Below, piece by piece: positions 1-12,370 of a stretch of DNA of 64,000 nt; position 1 is the first letter of the stretch, and each line of letters begins with the position of its first letter. A model generated the notes under the pieces. It was not told the DNA's origin. It was given only the letters and a program-made list of their open reading frames with translations, and ran no database searches. The DNA is taken from NCBI RefSeq assembly GCF_905475345.1, contig NC_066598.1, positions 744,001 to 808,000 on the forward strand, in the 5' to 3' direction. The position numbers were made by a program, and so were the translations under genes. Source of the DNA: Vespula vulgaris. Its lineage: Eukaryota; Arthropoda; Insecta; Hymenoptera; Vespidae.

Positions 1-3000
1 GTAGACGTGTGTGCACGCGAACAGAACGGGGTCCTGAGAAAAGCGTTGCTTCTCATACTATATATTGTACTACCATCACAGCTGCCACGAATAAAAGCAA
101 AACCGAAAGAAGATTTAATCCAAATGTCCGCTTCAAAGATATCCGGTCCGTGCAGCGTTCAACATTTTCTAATTTTATCCTTCGGAGTCTTCCTTTTCGA
201 TCTTTCTTCGATTGGAATGGACCAATTCTTGACGTTTAACGTATCGATACTACGTGCACGCTTCGAAAAATGCTCGTAGACATTTGCACGCGAGCTAACG
301 ATACTATAAAAAAAAATTTCACATTCAACGAGCGTCGCTGACATCATCGTGTCTGGAATAAATAGCGACGATCAAGCGGAGGAAAACTACGGAACGATGT
401 TATAGTCTCCGTTGCTCGAGTCAGACAAAAGAATCTTTTCTTCATGATCGTCGGGATCTTCAAGAATCGATTCTTCATGATTGTAAAAAAGCATCGAGGA
501 AGCAAGAAAAATGCGCGTCACATTTGACCGATTCGGAGGATCTTATTAACGTTAATGAGAAGACGGCGAGGCTTCGTTAAGACCGTAACGGCTTGTAACC
601 GCAAATCAATTTAGGCTTCCACAGGGAACCTCAAGAAGGTGGTAATAAAGCTAGGTAAATTAGTTCCACGCGTGTTTCTTGTCGCGAAGTTTACGTGAAA
701 GATCGCGACTGTCGAAAATGATTATCTCGTTAGTAACACGAACGGAATAATTTCGAGATCTTTTAAACGATCACGCCACTGTAATTTATACCAAGACGAA
801 TTGAGACGACTGGATTTAACAGGCGAAAAAAGAGGAAAAGAAAAGAGAAAGAAAAAAAGAAAGAAAGAAGATATTCAAAGACGCGCCACGATAAAAGATC
901 TCGACGTAAAGTGATGAATAAATCAAAAAACGTATTTTTTAATTTACGTTTAAATTCTAGAATGGACTTTATTACTTGGCGTAACATGTCGTACCTACTA
1001 CGACTGTCATTCGAATAGCGTTTAGTATTCTCGGGCCGATCTCTGGCATACGTTTTGCCACACCCAAACGATCCTCGTATTGCACGAGAGTGCAAGATAC
1101 ACAAGATGTCTAAGTAAATAATAGCGGGTATGCGTTCGAACAGAAAAATAGCTAAAAGATGAAATTTATCGAAAATATTTTCGAGAAAACGCGAATCCCA
1201 GATACGAAGCGCAAAGTAAAATAAACGATCTTCTCGGGGAGATAAGCGAAGGATTGTTATTTTAATGGCTCCGTCGTCGAAAGAAAGAAAGAGAAAGGAG
1301 CTTTCTTATTTTACGTAATAATAGTAATTTGATAGTCCCAAGACACACGATGCGGATAGTAATTTTTTTCTATGGCTTACGTACACACGATGGTTGAGCA
1401 TCTGGGTGACCATGGTAGGAAATACGAAGCCGAGGTCGGATTATAGAGGAGAAGATATACATCTCTTGGACCTTAAGTGCAGGAAGCTACACCTGAACCA
1501 GGCACGCTTATGCTCGACTTTAAGGGAGTACGTGAATCGTATGTACGATATTTTTCCAAGTATTGAATGGCAAGTACGGAGTAGAAGACGGAGAAAATAA
1601 GAGAGTGAAAAAATTGGGATGTCTCGTTGGCAGGTGGCAGGTTAAAAAGAGAAAAACGATCTACTACCCACGCTCTTTCGACTGTGGGAATTTCGTGTTC
1701 GCGAGTTGTTCGCTTCACGCTTGAGCGTCAGAGCGACTTATACCCTCCGATTCTTCTTCTTCTTCTTCTTCTTCTTCTCCTCCTCCTCCTCCTCCTCCTC
1801 CTCCTCTTTCTTCTTCTTCTTCTTTCTTCCTTCCTTCCTTCTTTCTGATCCTTCTTCGTGTCCTGCACCTGGCGCTACTACCTGCTCCAAGACTTGCTCC
1901 TCCTCAGTGGCCACGGTCAGTAACCAACCAATCTTTGTGTACACGTACATATACACGATGCATTCTAAAACGAGGAATAAAAGTTTCGTTCGAGTTCTCT
2001 TCCATTTCGATGGGTATTTGCCAAATACGGGTATATTCCGTCCGGTCACAATGAAGCGATGAAATATATTCTACTTCTATAAGCGGAATACTCGTAGAGA
2101 GAATTTCTTGGATATGGATATATCATATGTAAGAAGAAAATTTTGAGGAACGTTAAACGATCCTTACCGGACGAGGATCATAAATTTCGATCATTCTGCT
2201 CGTTCGATCGACGCTTTATTATATAATTCTCGGTGCAATAGTTCCACGAGAGCTGGTTGCCATTCCATTCCAAAGAGTTACGATCTAATCCCATCAAATG
2301 GCTTACGATCCATCCGTCATTCGAACGGATCTAGATTTACAAGCGCGAGATCCACCTGAAAGAGAGCGAGCTCGTTCTAACGGTTTACGTTAAAACTTGA
2401 GTCACGGATCGCGGCTTCCGAGAACGCTCCACCTTCTTTCTGGAGGTCTCGTTAGCTGATATTAATGATCCTCGAAGGGCTACGCGTGTTCGATGTCAAC
2501 GATACAGCTGGACACGCCGTTAACGGTAATTTCCTATATAACCTTGTTACTCCAGGAAGCGAAGACTGTTTCTCTTCGTTCGTATAACGTCACCATAGAA
2601 ATATCTACCTATAAGAAAAGAAAAAAAATATGCATGCCCTAGAAGTAACCTCGATCATTTTTCCACCTTGAATTCGTGACAATGATCAACGACTCTCTCG
2701 AGCCACGCGTCGTGCTAGACCTTAATCATCTTAGCAACGAGTTCGGCTCGACGTCAAGAGGATTAGATCGCCGACTGTCTCGCACCGAGATCCCTTATGA
2801 ATTCTATCGAAGATGCTGTTGGAGGGAATACGTTGATCTCGCTACGTGTCGACAAACGCAGAGCATCTTTTACCTTTATGTAATCTGCCCGTAAAATGAT
2901 ATATTTCAACATGATGCAAGAACAGCGTAGATATAACTCGAACGATTTACAATACGTTCGTAAACGAAGATCGAGTTTAAAGATTTAACGTACCGTGGTA

Positions 3001-6000
3001 TGATCGATGTTACCGAAGCTGGAAATAGAAATTTTACATTTACCATTTATCATTGTCCGTCCGCTCGAGAACTCGATTGAAAATCTTCATTTGAATTAAC
3101 TCAACGTATGCGAAGAAACGTAAGATGAAAATTATCCTAGAAGGATCTCGGGAAAATGATCCATCCATTGCGAATGAGCCGAAAGAGTCGAATCCTCGCG
3201 TCCCGAAGATCCTCACGTTCTTCGTGTTAACGCGAAAAGAAATTTTCTCGAGTCGAGACCCCGTCGGGAATAGACTCGGTTCGAGAGCTCCATTGTAATC
3301 CGACTGACAAAACGCGGAAAGATTACCAATTTACATATTCGCAATGGAACTACCGGAGATCCTCGCAAAGACGTGTACCCGTCTGCTACGTAGAATCGGT
3401 AGTTGAGTCCGCTCGGCGATATTTCTTACGAATACAAACTACTGTCGCAAAACTCAAGGAAAAGGGCTCGGAGGTGGATGGAGCGTGTAATCGCGGAAAC
3501 GTGGCTTTGAACACGACTTGTAATACGCATGGCGTGTCCTCGGCAGACTTCTCTTCCTGTAAGGAAGCGCACAAAGGAGCTAGAAAACAAACCACGAGTA
3601 AAGCGTGTAGAACCGGAGGGCACGAGAAAGTTGAACAAGTTTTTCCGGTCTTATGCGTTACTTACTCGTACTTCGATCTCCGATCGATGCCTTTAAGTAG
3701 ATCGTCGTACGACGAAAATAAAAGTGTTCGAATCTCTTGAAGATTGAGACGTCGAGTTGAATCTCGCGAGTGATAATCGATACCTTTCCATCTAGGCGTT
3801 CGTTGGGTAGACTCCGTCGTTTCGATTACATCTCCCCAAGGAGTTTCATTTTTCTCTGTTAAAGGGCAAACTTTTTAAACTCGATCTAATTCATTCCGAC
3901 TATCTAGCCGTCGGCATGATGGCGTGTGCAGGTTTACTAGCCTAACCCGAACAGGTGTATGGCAGAGGTCAAACGTAACGTCGAATCGCATACAACGTAC
4001 CAACTTGCAGGAAACTAGTCGTAAATCGAGCCGAGTTCGAGTACTTCGCCGTGGGCGCCGATATAACGGTGACGGTCGGGTCGCCTGTGGCCTCCTTTCC
4101 GTCCTCCTTCCATTCCTCTCTTCTTCTCTCGGAGACACGCGCGCGCTCATTCTCCGACTCCTCTTCATCGACTACGCGACGGCGATTCGTCTAACTGTAC
4201 ATATTCGCCCGTATTATGCCCGCTCTCTTACGACTCCGAAGACGGCTTTAATATCTACGTTTACTCGTCAAAATATGCGACTCGTACTACATGCGTATAG
4301 ATTAGATACATAAATATACGCGCGTATGAATCACTGTTATATTACATGCCATTGGAAATAATGAGACCCTTTGGCGGTGCAAGTGCGTACACATTTTATC
4401 CTCTTCCTACGCCTAATTAACCAACGCATCTTCTTCGTCCTTCCATCAAGATGAAATAATAAAGAGGAAAGATTTTGCAACTACTCGAGTACCGATCGAA
4501 ATATATACTTTCTCCCTCGCGGACATTTCCCGATCTGAAACGTTCTTGCGATCTTTCAAAGGAGAAATTAAAACGACGGACTCATCGGCGGACTCATGGG
4601 TTTGCGTCAAGACGAAAGATCGCCGTTCCAACGATCGACACCGTTCTGAAAATCTCGATGACGAGTAGAAAAGTGGATAAGGCCTTAGCTATTTCGAGAA
4701 CGCATTTTTCAAATGTTAGTCTATCCAGGTCGAGTTCGTTCCTCGCGTGTCTTGGAGTCACTTGTCAGGAACGCGAGCCCCGAACGAAGTCTGCAATTAC
4801 GATTCCTTCAAGTCGAGAAGAGCCACCGCTTCTTACGTTCGCCGCGATTCACGCGTGCGACTCGAGGAAACAGACTGGTGTCTTGCATAACGATGACGCT
4901 GTGGAAAAATATCGGTATTCACCGTTGCGCAAGTACTTATTCAAAGAAATAAGCGCAAAGAAAAAGAATCCGACTCGTTCGAGGATGAGAGTGGACAAGC
5001 GATTAATGTCGACGACGTGCTAAGAAAAAAAAAAAAAGAAAAAGAAACAAGAAAATAACGGTTTAACTTTACGATTTTTTTCTTTCTTTCTGTCTTTCTT
5101 CTTTCTTTTTTTTGTTTTTGTTTTTTGTCGTCGTACAACTTTACAACGTCCACTATTCATTTTCGAAAGGAACACACGAGTTTGTAACTTTCGCGTACGG
5201 TGCAAAAAAAAAACAGAACGAACGGTGATGAAAGAATCGGCGAGCGAAATTATTTCTGGACTTTGTTCTCGAGCACGAAATTGAAAAATATGAGGGCACG
5301 TTTCCGACGTCGCGGAGCCACCATAAATCTATTAACGAAAGTAAAAGGAAAGATGCTTGTTTCGAGAAGAAAACAACGAGTAAAGGATCCGTTCGAAGCA
5401 TCGTTTGCGAAGCATCTGTGAAACAAGTTTTATCGAGAAAAATTTGGAAAGTTTCTATCGTTCGTTTAACGCAATCCGTTGTTAACGAGCGATACTCGTT
5501 TAAGATCATCGAAGAAGCTTCAGGTTCTTCCCTATGTCGAGTTAGCCACGTGTTCTCGTTTCTACTATCCCAGCGCGTTTATAGTTTATGACTAATAGTT
5601 ACATTGACAGACGATCAAGCATCGGCTCGCGCTAGTAATTATCGTCGTGCGTTCGCCACCTCGGGTTACTCGGGACAGTAGGTAGGTTGATAGGTAGGTA
5701 AGCCAAGTATTATACATGAGATATACTCGGAGGCCGGTGAATATCTTAGGACTTAGAAGCTAGACAAACGCTATAGCTTGCTAGAGCGCGTTATCCAGGT
5801 ATTTAACGATATAATTGTCCGCTTCGTGTCGTGCCGGAGGCTCGATCGCGAAAAACGACGAAAGCATATCGTGAATGTATAGTTAATTAGGTACTCGATC
5901 ATCGGCCAGTAAACCGACCGATTAACGAGCGGCCATTGATGCGAGAGACCAGCTACGCCGCCCTTTTGCATCGGGAATGACTATCGTAAAACGTACATAC

Positions 6001-8696
6001 TACGTAGATACGATGTAGCTTCGTTAGCCAACTAGATGAGACACGAACCGGTCTCCTTTTCTTTTCTAAAGAACCGAACAAGAAACTTTGTCCTTTTCCT
6101 CGTCCTTACCGATTCTTTAACCATCTTTCTCATCCGTCCGCGCCGAGATTTTCCAATGGTTAATTTTCAAACGACGATTCTACGATCGAATTACGCGAAT
6201 CTCGGACGAGTCGAAATTCGAGATCACCGAGAGAAACTTAATAGCAAGACGTATGGAAATTATTCTTGGAAATCTTTTTTTACGCTTATAGCCTGCTAGC
6301 TAATTTCAAGCCGTTCTAAAACTATAGCGGATTCAAATCTTTCTCCCTTCGTTTGCTCGTTGCGATCGCAATTAGAGTTCCCGATCGGCATATAAGAAAG
6401 CCAGCGAATCAGAGAGAGAGAGAGAAAGAGAAAGAGAGCGAGCGAAGGAGAGAAAGAGAGACAGAGAGAGAGGGAAAGAGAAAAGGAAACGACAGGACAG
6501 TCGTGCCGAGGCACGTTGGCCCTCGAGCTATCGTTTGCCTTCACCCGTTCTAAAGTCGAAGCAGAACTCGACTTTTATCGGTCGCCGGTCTACACGCATG
6601 ACCGAATCGTTTCGTGACTTCTCCGCGTGAAAGATACAAGAAAGAAAAGTATATCTGTTTTACGTAAACCTAAGACAATAATTATCCTAATAAACTCGTT
6701 GCTACTGTTAAACGATTAAAACCTTTCACTTGGCGTTAATCGAGTCGAGTCCTACGTTACTCGTCTTTACGATCATAATTAATGCGCATTATCTCGAATA
6801 AACGAATCTTCGTTAACTCGTAAAAATATAACAAATGAATGATCGTTTTGTTCTTTACTTTGTCGCAAAAGAAAATGCGAGTAACGTCAGGACGAACCGA
6901 ACGCATTAAATTCTACATTAGGTTGTAACGTTTCGAGTGGGAGTAATGGCACGGAAAGAGCAAATTGAAAGCAAAGATAGCGCCAGGAGGGAAGCGATAT
7001 GCCGCGAGAAATCTCGTAGGGGAGCGCCGAGAGCCTATTCGACGTGTTCCTTGTTCGTGAACATCCGATATTTGTGCTCGTGTGTCGACCTAGTGTATCT
7101 AAATATAGAGTCCACCTATAGACAGAGAAACCTACACGTTTACTTATCTCTCCCTCTCTCTCTTTCTTTCTCTCTCTTTTTCTCTCCTTTCTCTTCTTTA
7201 TATTATTTTATTCATTCCGTGGGACTCTCACAGTTTCCCTTATGCGCGTCGCGTCGTTCGCTAGAATTTCGTCGAGATTTAAACTCGACTTCTCTCCAAC
7301 CTGGAACCGAAATAAACAGCGTCGTAGTACTCCGCAAGGAGAAACGTACGACGCACTCTGCACATTCGTTCCTTTGACCTAAGAAGAAATTTCAATCTCG
7401 AAATTTATGAGCTAAGAATAATACATGGGCTTTAATTCCTCATGCTTACCATGTCGAGTATTTTTTTACGTCCTGTATCGTCGAAGGCTACTGTCTACCG
7501 TTGTTGAATAAATCGAGCATGTCTCCTGTCGTTCGTTCTAATCGAAAGAAAAGTAACTCAGAGTTAGCTCCTCGTCGTCTTCGTCGTTCTCCTCGTCCTT
7601 GTTGCTGTTGTCGTCGTCGTCGTCGTCGTTTACGCGGAAAATGAATGATATCACCAGAAACACGTAACAATAGTAAACACAAGTCGAGTGTACGCCGAAC
7701 GCGTGCGCGCTTATTACGAACGCGCCTGCGTGAGTTTTCACCCGCGCGCACTGATTGCGAGAAAACAAAAGGACGAAGCACACGCTTCGCGCAAATTATT
7801 TTGAAAAAAAAAAAAAGGAATGACAAAACGAAGAAATATTATTTCACGTTCCACGTGAAAGCACGTTTAGAACGCTTTATATCCTTTTCGATAGCGTTCG
7901 TGAGGAACGCGCAAACAACACACATACACACACAGACGACATACACGCGCACAAAAAAAGAGACACACTAGGAGAGAACGTATCTCGTCCGGTACAAACT
8001 TTCGTCTTCCGCACCCTCTTCGATCCTCTTAAGCGCGCCAATTTTGGATCTTTCGAGCAAACTGATTAACTAACTAACTACAAACTATATGCTTTTTCCT
8101 AACTTCTCGGCAAGATTTGTTAAGGCGTTAGAAAGTATCACGTGCGATAGTAAAGGAGCAGGGAGAAGCGGCGGATTTTCAACCTGGCGGACACCGACTG
8201 AGCTCTCTCGATCGGCAGGTAGCCGAGTTGACTCCCCCTCTCTCCTCTCACCGTCACCTCCACCAGCGGGCGCACCGTTCTCCGTTCCCTTTTCCTTCGA
8301 CTCGCCGCCGGTTTCTCGCGCGATCTTCCCCTTCCCGCGCCAACCCGTCGTCATTTTCGCGCGTCCGCCGTATACTACTCGATGCACCAGCGCCCCTCAC
8401 TATTCCGCGCTTCCAGTATGACGTCGCTCACCGATTTTCTCATTCTTTTGAATCTTCCTGTTCGTTTCTCTTATTCTACCAACGTGAAAAATATTTATAG
8501 GATCCAAGGAAAATCATGTAGGAATGATTTCTTTTTCTTTTTCTTCTTTTTTTTCATGACGCCATATTTTTCAATTCGCATTGCAAGTAACAACTATACG
8601 TTTAGAGTATTCCAAAGATCCCCTTTCGAATTTTTCCAATCGTACGGGCTAATAACAAAAGTTCATCTTTCGAAAATTTACGCTTATATTCTATAA
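1..8696. other. Gene-poor, repeat-rich flank
   Basis: I see no coding exon I can defend here. Open frames are short, mostly lack ATG, or run through low-complexity DNA. Visible contents are a long TTC/TCC tract at 1751-1846, A-rich and T-rich runs near 5028-5120, a GA-rich block at 6411-6482, a CT-rich block at 7147-7200, a GTC run at 7608-7630 and a CA-rich patch near 7915-7970. A GC-rich patch at about 8160-8420 is open on both strands and could be a promoter or CpG-rich 5' region of a gene transcribed leftward. That last point is inference only. The 3' untranslated region of mRpL1 must lie at the right edge. Confidence 0.6.
1751..1846. repeat. (TTC)n/(TCC)n compound microsatellite
   Basis: About 95 bases of TTC units passing into TCC units, back to TTC, and ending in CTTC/CTTT units. 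All open frames across it translate to single-residue runs (Leu, Phe/Ser or Glu/Lys), so it should not be read as coding. Confidence 0.95.
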
Positions 8697-10627
8697 CTAT
8701 TGAGACGGTATGACAGCATGCGAGATGTCTTCTTCTTCTTCTTCTTCTTCTTCGTTCCCCATCAATCCCTCCTCCACTGTCTGATCCTTTTTAGGAATTT
8801 CTTTTGGCAGATATTGAGTAAAATCTACTATAAAATATTCCTTTGTCGGTGGACTGAGTAACTGCGTTCTAACATACATAAATCGATACTTATTTCCTAT
8901 GTCGATTCGCAATGAATTTTACGATAAAATTATCTCTTTAAATGTCGAAATACCTTATGATAAAATTAGTATGTTTTTTAGATTTGACGGAATTAATGTC
9001 ATTGATAAGAGCAGCAAAATTCTCTTCCAAATGCTTACTATCCATATCAAGCTAAAACAAATGAAATTATTTCAGAGAGATTATAAATTATTCGCGTAAT
9101 TGTCGCGCTGCGCTTACCGTTCCGATAGGACACTCGATCAGACCGTAATTTTTTTCCAATTTTTCGGGTACGGCATTATACTTGATACCCAAAACAAATT
9201 TCTTTACTAAATTCTCAAGGTCGGGACTTAAGGTACCTGAATGAAGATATAAAAAAGATTTTATCTCAAGAATCTTATAAGAAATCTAATGCTTCTTACG
9301 ATATCGACAAAAATTGACATAAAAAAACCTGCTTTGGATGTTGGAAATTTCTTTTTCAATAAACCTCTAATTAATATTAAATCGGCTAAAATATCCGGTT
9401 CTGCTAAACAGTATTGATATTCGAGTAAAGCCAAGTCTCCTGCCTAAATCAGAAAAAATTAATGTACGAAACAAAAAGATTAAAGTTTTATAGTTGATCT
9501 TGTTACCTTAATTGACTTTATAAGGTCTTTTCCCCCAGCCAAGGTAGCACCTGCCTTCAAAGCTTTTTCGATTACTTGTTGTTTCGAAGAAAAGGCTATT
9601 ATGTTTCTGGTCTCTTCATGACCAAAACAATGAGGATAATCTATGATTCGAGTAAAAGCACCAATTAACTTTCCTTTTTTCTCTGTCTAAAACACATAAT
9701 TGTACGCAATTAATGGAATTAATAAAAGTATATCTAATATCGGTCTAAACATTATAACTTTTCATTATTAACCTCTAAATTCAATTCAATTTTTGCATTG
9801 ACTTTAGAATTAGGACAATTTAATAGAGTGGGATGGTGTGTTTCACGATGACATTGCACCGCTTCTTCTATGGTATATACTTTCTTGCGATGACGACATA
9901 ATAACCATACATTATCGGTTGGAATTGTTTTGTACTTATCGTCGTCCACCCTTCTTTTAATTATTGATTTATTTAATTTGCTGGAAAGTATTATCAAAAG
10001 TAAATATATTACAAACTTCATATATCATATTAGATTTATATTATAATATCAATAAAAGTTAAATATGTTAGAAAGAAATAAGTTACGCTTGGCTTTCTTT
10101 GAGTTTTCGTTCTACGAATCCAAGTTTTTCAATTTTTTCTATTTTCCGTTTAACTTTCTTTGCTTCTCTTCTTGCTCTTGTACCTTTCCTTGCAGCATAA
10201 TCACGTGTTTGTACAACGAATTGGTTAACAACTCCTATGTTGCATTTGGGTGTTGCACAAAGATTATTTAATAATCTTCCTGGATGTAACATACACAAAC
10301 ATATATATATATATATTTAAATAAATATATAAAATTATAAAGAATGCGAGCATATTAGAATGATATAAACGTCATGACTTTTTCCAATTTTGTTAAAAAT
10401 TTCATTTCACAATTCATCTCTTGTATGTACTTGTGATTAAGTTACATATCGTGATTTGTAACAATATAGAATATTGTCACCAAATAGTAATAATACGTAA
10501 ATATAACTAAACGATGACAGAAATATATGCTTCTTCTCATTTATAAATTAATTATTTTAACTAATGTAAACTATTTATTTCATCGAAATCTATGTATTGA
10601 AACCTTACCTACAAACGTAATCGCCAT
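8697..10627 (-). CDS. mRpL1: Mitochondrial ribosomal protein uL1m, eight coding exons
   Basis: Encodes the mitochondrial large-subunit ribosomal protein L1 (L1 stalk, mitochondrial matrix). CDS is complement of 10609-10627, 10087-10279, 9773-9980, 9507-9686, 9329-9443, 9118-9236, 8954-9051, 8697-8868. All borders are GT-AG and phases agree, giving 367 aa. The N-terminus begins MAITFV, then a basic, mitochondrial-targeting-like stretch with the DYAARKGTRARREAKK motif typical of this family. The L1 domain shows ETHHPTLLNCPNSKVNAKIE, a glycine-rich turn (KAGATLAGGKDLIKSI), LAEPDIL and RGLLKKKFP, and near the C-terminus TNFIIRTQLLSPPTKE. Residues 350-357 are eight consecutive Glu from an in-frame GAA-rich repeat. 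An ATG at 10298 would give an alternative start, but the 19-base first exon with a GTAAGG donor and matching phase is better. Sar1 starts divergently about 1.2 kb away. Family identity is from recalled protein similarity; exon borders are my reading. Confidence 0.93.
8730..8752. repeat. (TTC)n repeat inside mRpL1 last exon
   Basis: A TTC run on the plus strand reads as GAA/GAG Glu codons on the coding strand and makes the acidic tract near the mRpL1 C-terminus. It is in frame, so unit gain or loss changes only the Glu count. Confidence 0.95.
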
Positions 10628-11880
10628 TTTCTATTTCTTCGATTAAGAATGACGAGTGATCACGTGACTAATTCGCGGTGATCAAAGCGCTATCTGTTAT
10701 CGAAATTTGAAAGTTAAAATCAATGGCAATTACTTCGTAAACACTCGATGGAAACCATTGACAAATCACTTTGTAGAATTACATTTTTATTTCACTCAAA
10801 TTTTGAACACAATAAAGAAACACCATCCCCACTATACGCCTATTATACACTATGCGTATTTAAGTTTGTTAGGTTATACTCCTTTCACGCATAATAACAA
10901 TCGAGTGTGCGACAGAAATTTTTACATTTAGTAAAAGTAAATAATATATCAAATTTTTTCGAATTTTTTAAACAGCTTTATTTTTATGCGTAGACTATTG
11001 CCGAAAGAACGTCATTTTTTAACACTTCTTTTTTTTTAAAAAAGACAAAGAAGAAAGTAAATAAACCTTCTTCAAAAATTCTCTCTTTATCCTTCATCTT
11101 TAAAATGAGACTTTGTTTATTAAAATCGTTTAAGAATTACGCCAATACTCGTTGTTATAAATCGTTATAATAATTAAGAAGGACGAAAGACCTTAGTAAG
11201 GATAAGATAAACAAATGTTTTATTCGTTAATCATTAATTCAATTAATAATTTATTACGATTGATAACGAAATATTTCAATCGTAAACGTTAATTCTGAAT
11301 TGATTGAGATAATGCAACAATACAGAACGTATATAAATAATTGTAAAACAATTGAAAGAATTCAATAATTATACGGACGAACGCGAGGTAAGAGAGCTAC
11401 GATGTTTACTCGTCGGATTCCAACAGATGACTGACTTGACAGCTTAACAAAGTCGTCCGCGTTACACACATTTGTTATTGTTTACATCACCGATGAATGA
11501 TTTCGCATTTAAAGTCTATACGTAACGAGATTTAAAAATGTTAAATCATTTAATATATACATTGTCTCTTAATAGCCATGCATTTAAACAAACGCGGTAT
11601 TATTTAAACGATTAATTGAAATTTTAGAGAAATCTGGATACAAGTGTAAGGGCGCAGAGAACGTAAATATAATAATGAGAACGTAATACAAAGCATATTA
11701 CTAAATTAAGATTCGATAAGCGAATAAAATTAGAATAACTGACCTTAAGAACCGCGCTTATGAGACAGCATTATTCGAATAAAGATGGCTACCGGAAGTA
11801 GACGTCACCAGTGCCAACTGCCAGCCAACTAGGCTCGATCGAGCTGCGTTTTCAGTGAGAGGAAAAGCATTTTTCACTGT
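10628..11880. promoter_or_regulatory. Head-to-head intergenic region mRpL1/Sar1
   Basis: About 1.2 kb of AT-rich DNA between the mRpL1 start codon (reading left) and the likely Sar1 5' untranslated exon (reading right). It must carry both promoters, shared or separate. No convincing ORF and no clear TATA box are visible. The last 100 bases before Sar1 become more GC-rich. Confidence 0.55.
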
Positions 11881-12370
11881 CTTCGACGTTCACCCTTTAC
11901 TCTTTTTCACATTGGGTACGTCGAGTTGATAGATTTCATAAATTAGTGTTACACAAACGACTTTCTAACATATCTATTGTTTCGTTATAAAACAGTGGTG
12001 TGTAAGGGATAAAGATCAAGAGTGTCTTGTATCATCACAGGCTTCAATTAATCGTACATCTACTCTATCGTATAGTAAATGTTCCATCTCCGTCTGAGCT
12101 TAGTAATAAAGAACATTCTCTTGATCTTTTTTCTTTAATTCTATGATAATTCATTTCAAGAGGTGCAATTTTTTTCCAAGACGAGATCACGTCGAAATTC
12201 GATCGACTTGAATCTCGTTCTTTATTCAAGGTTGCAATACGTTCAAAAGTCATCTAGCGTCATACTACGTCGATTATTTACACGGAGAATTGACTCGTTA
12301 TCTTCCTTTGTTGCAGTGTCATTCATTACTTAGAGCATAGTGTAAGTAGCACCAACTCTTGTATACAAAT
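11881..12370 (+). promoter_or_regulatory. Sar1 5' untranslated exons and first intron
   Basis: A non-coding exon probably ends at 11915 before the donor GTACGT. A pyrimidine-rich acceptor (TTCCTTTGTTGCAG) ends at 12316. The second non-coding part, 12317-12370, contains no ATG before the Sar1 start at 12371. The transcription start itself cannot be fixed from sequence alone. Another strong donor-like GTAAGTAG sits at about 12342 within this exon. Confidence 0.5.

Noticed and set aside
1627..2062. Open frames with poly-Leu, poly-Phe/Ser and poly-Glu/Lys
   Set aside because: They are translations of the TTC/TCC microsatellite in different frames; no conserved sequence beyond it.
8089..8421. 110-codon frame in GC-rich DNA, open on both strands
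   Set aside because: Pro/Ser/Arg-rich with no recognisable domain; GC-rich promoter-like DNA opens frames on both strands.
10280..10298. Start of mRpL1 at an unspliced ATG at 10298
   Set aside because: The alternative first exon at 10609-10627 joins in phase with a good donor and a better N-terminus.
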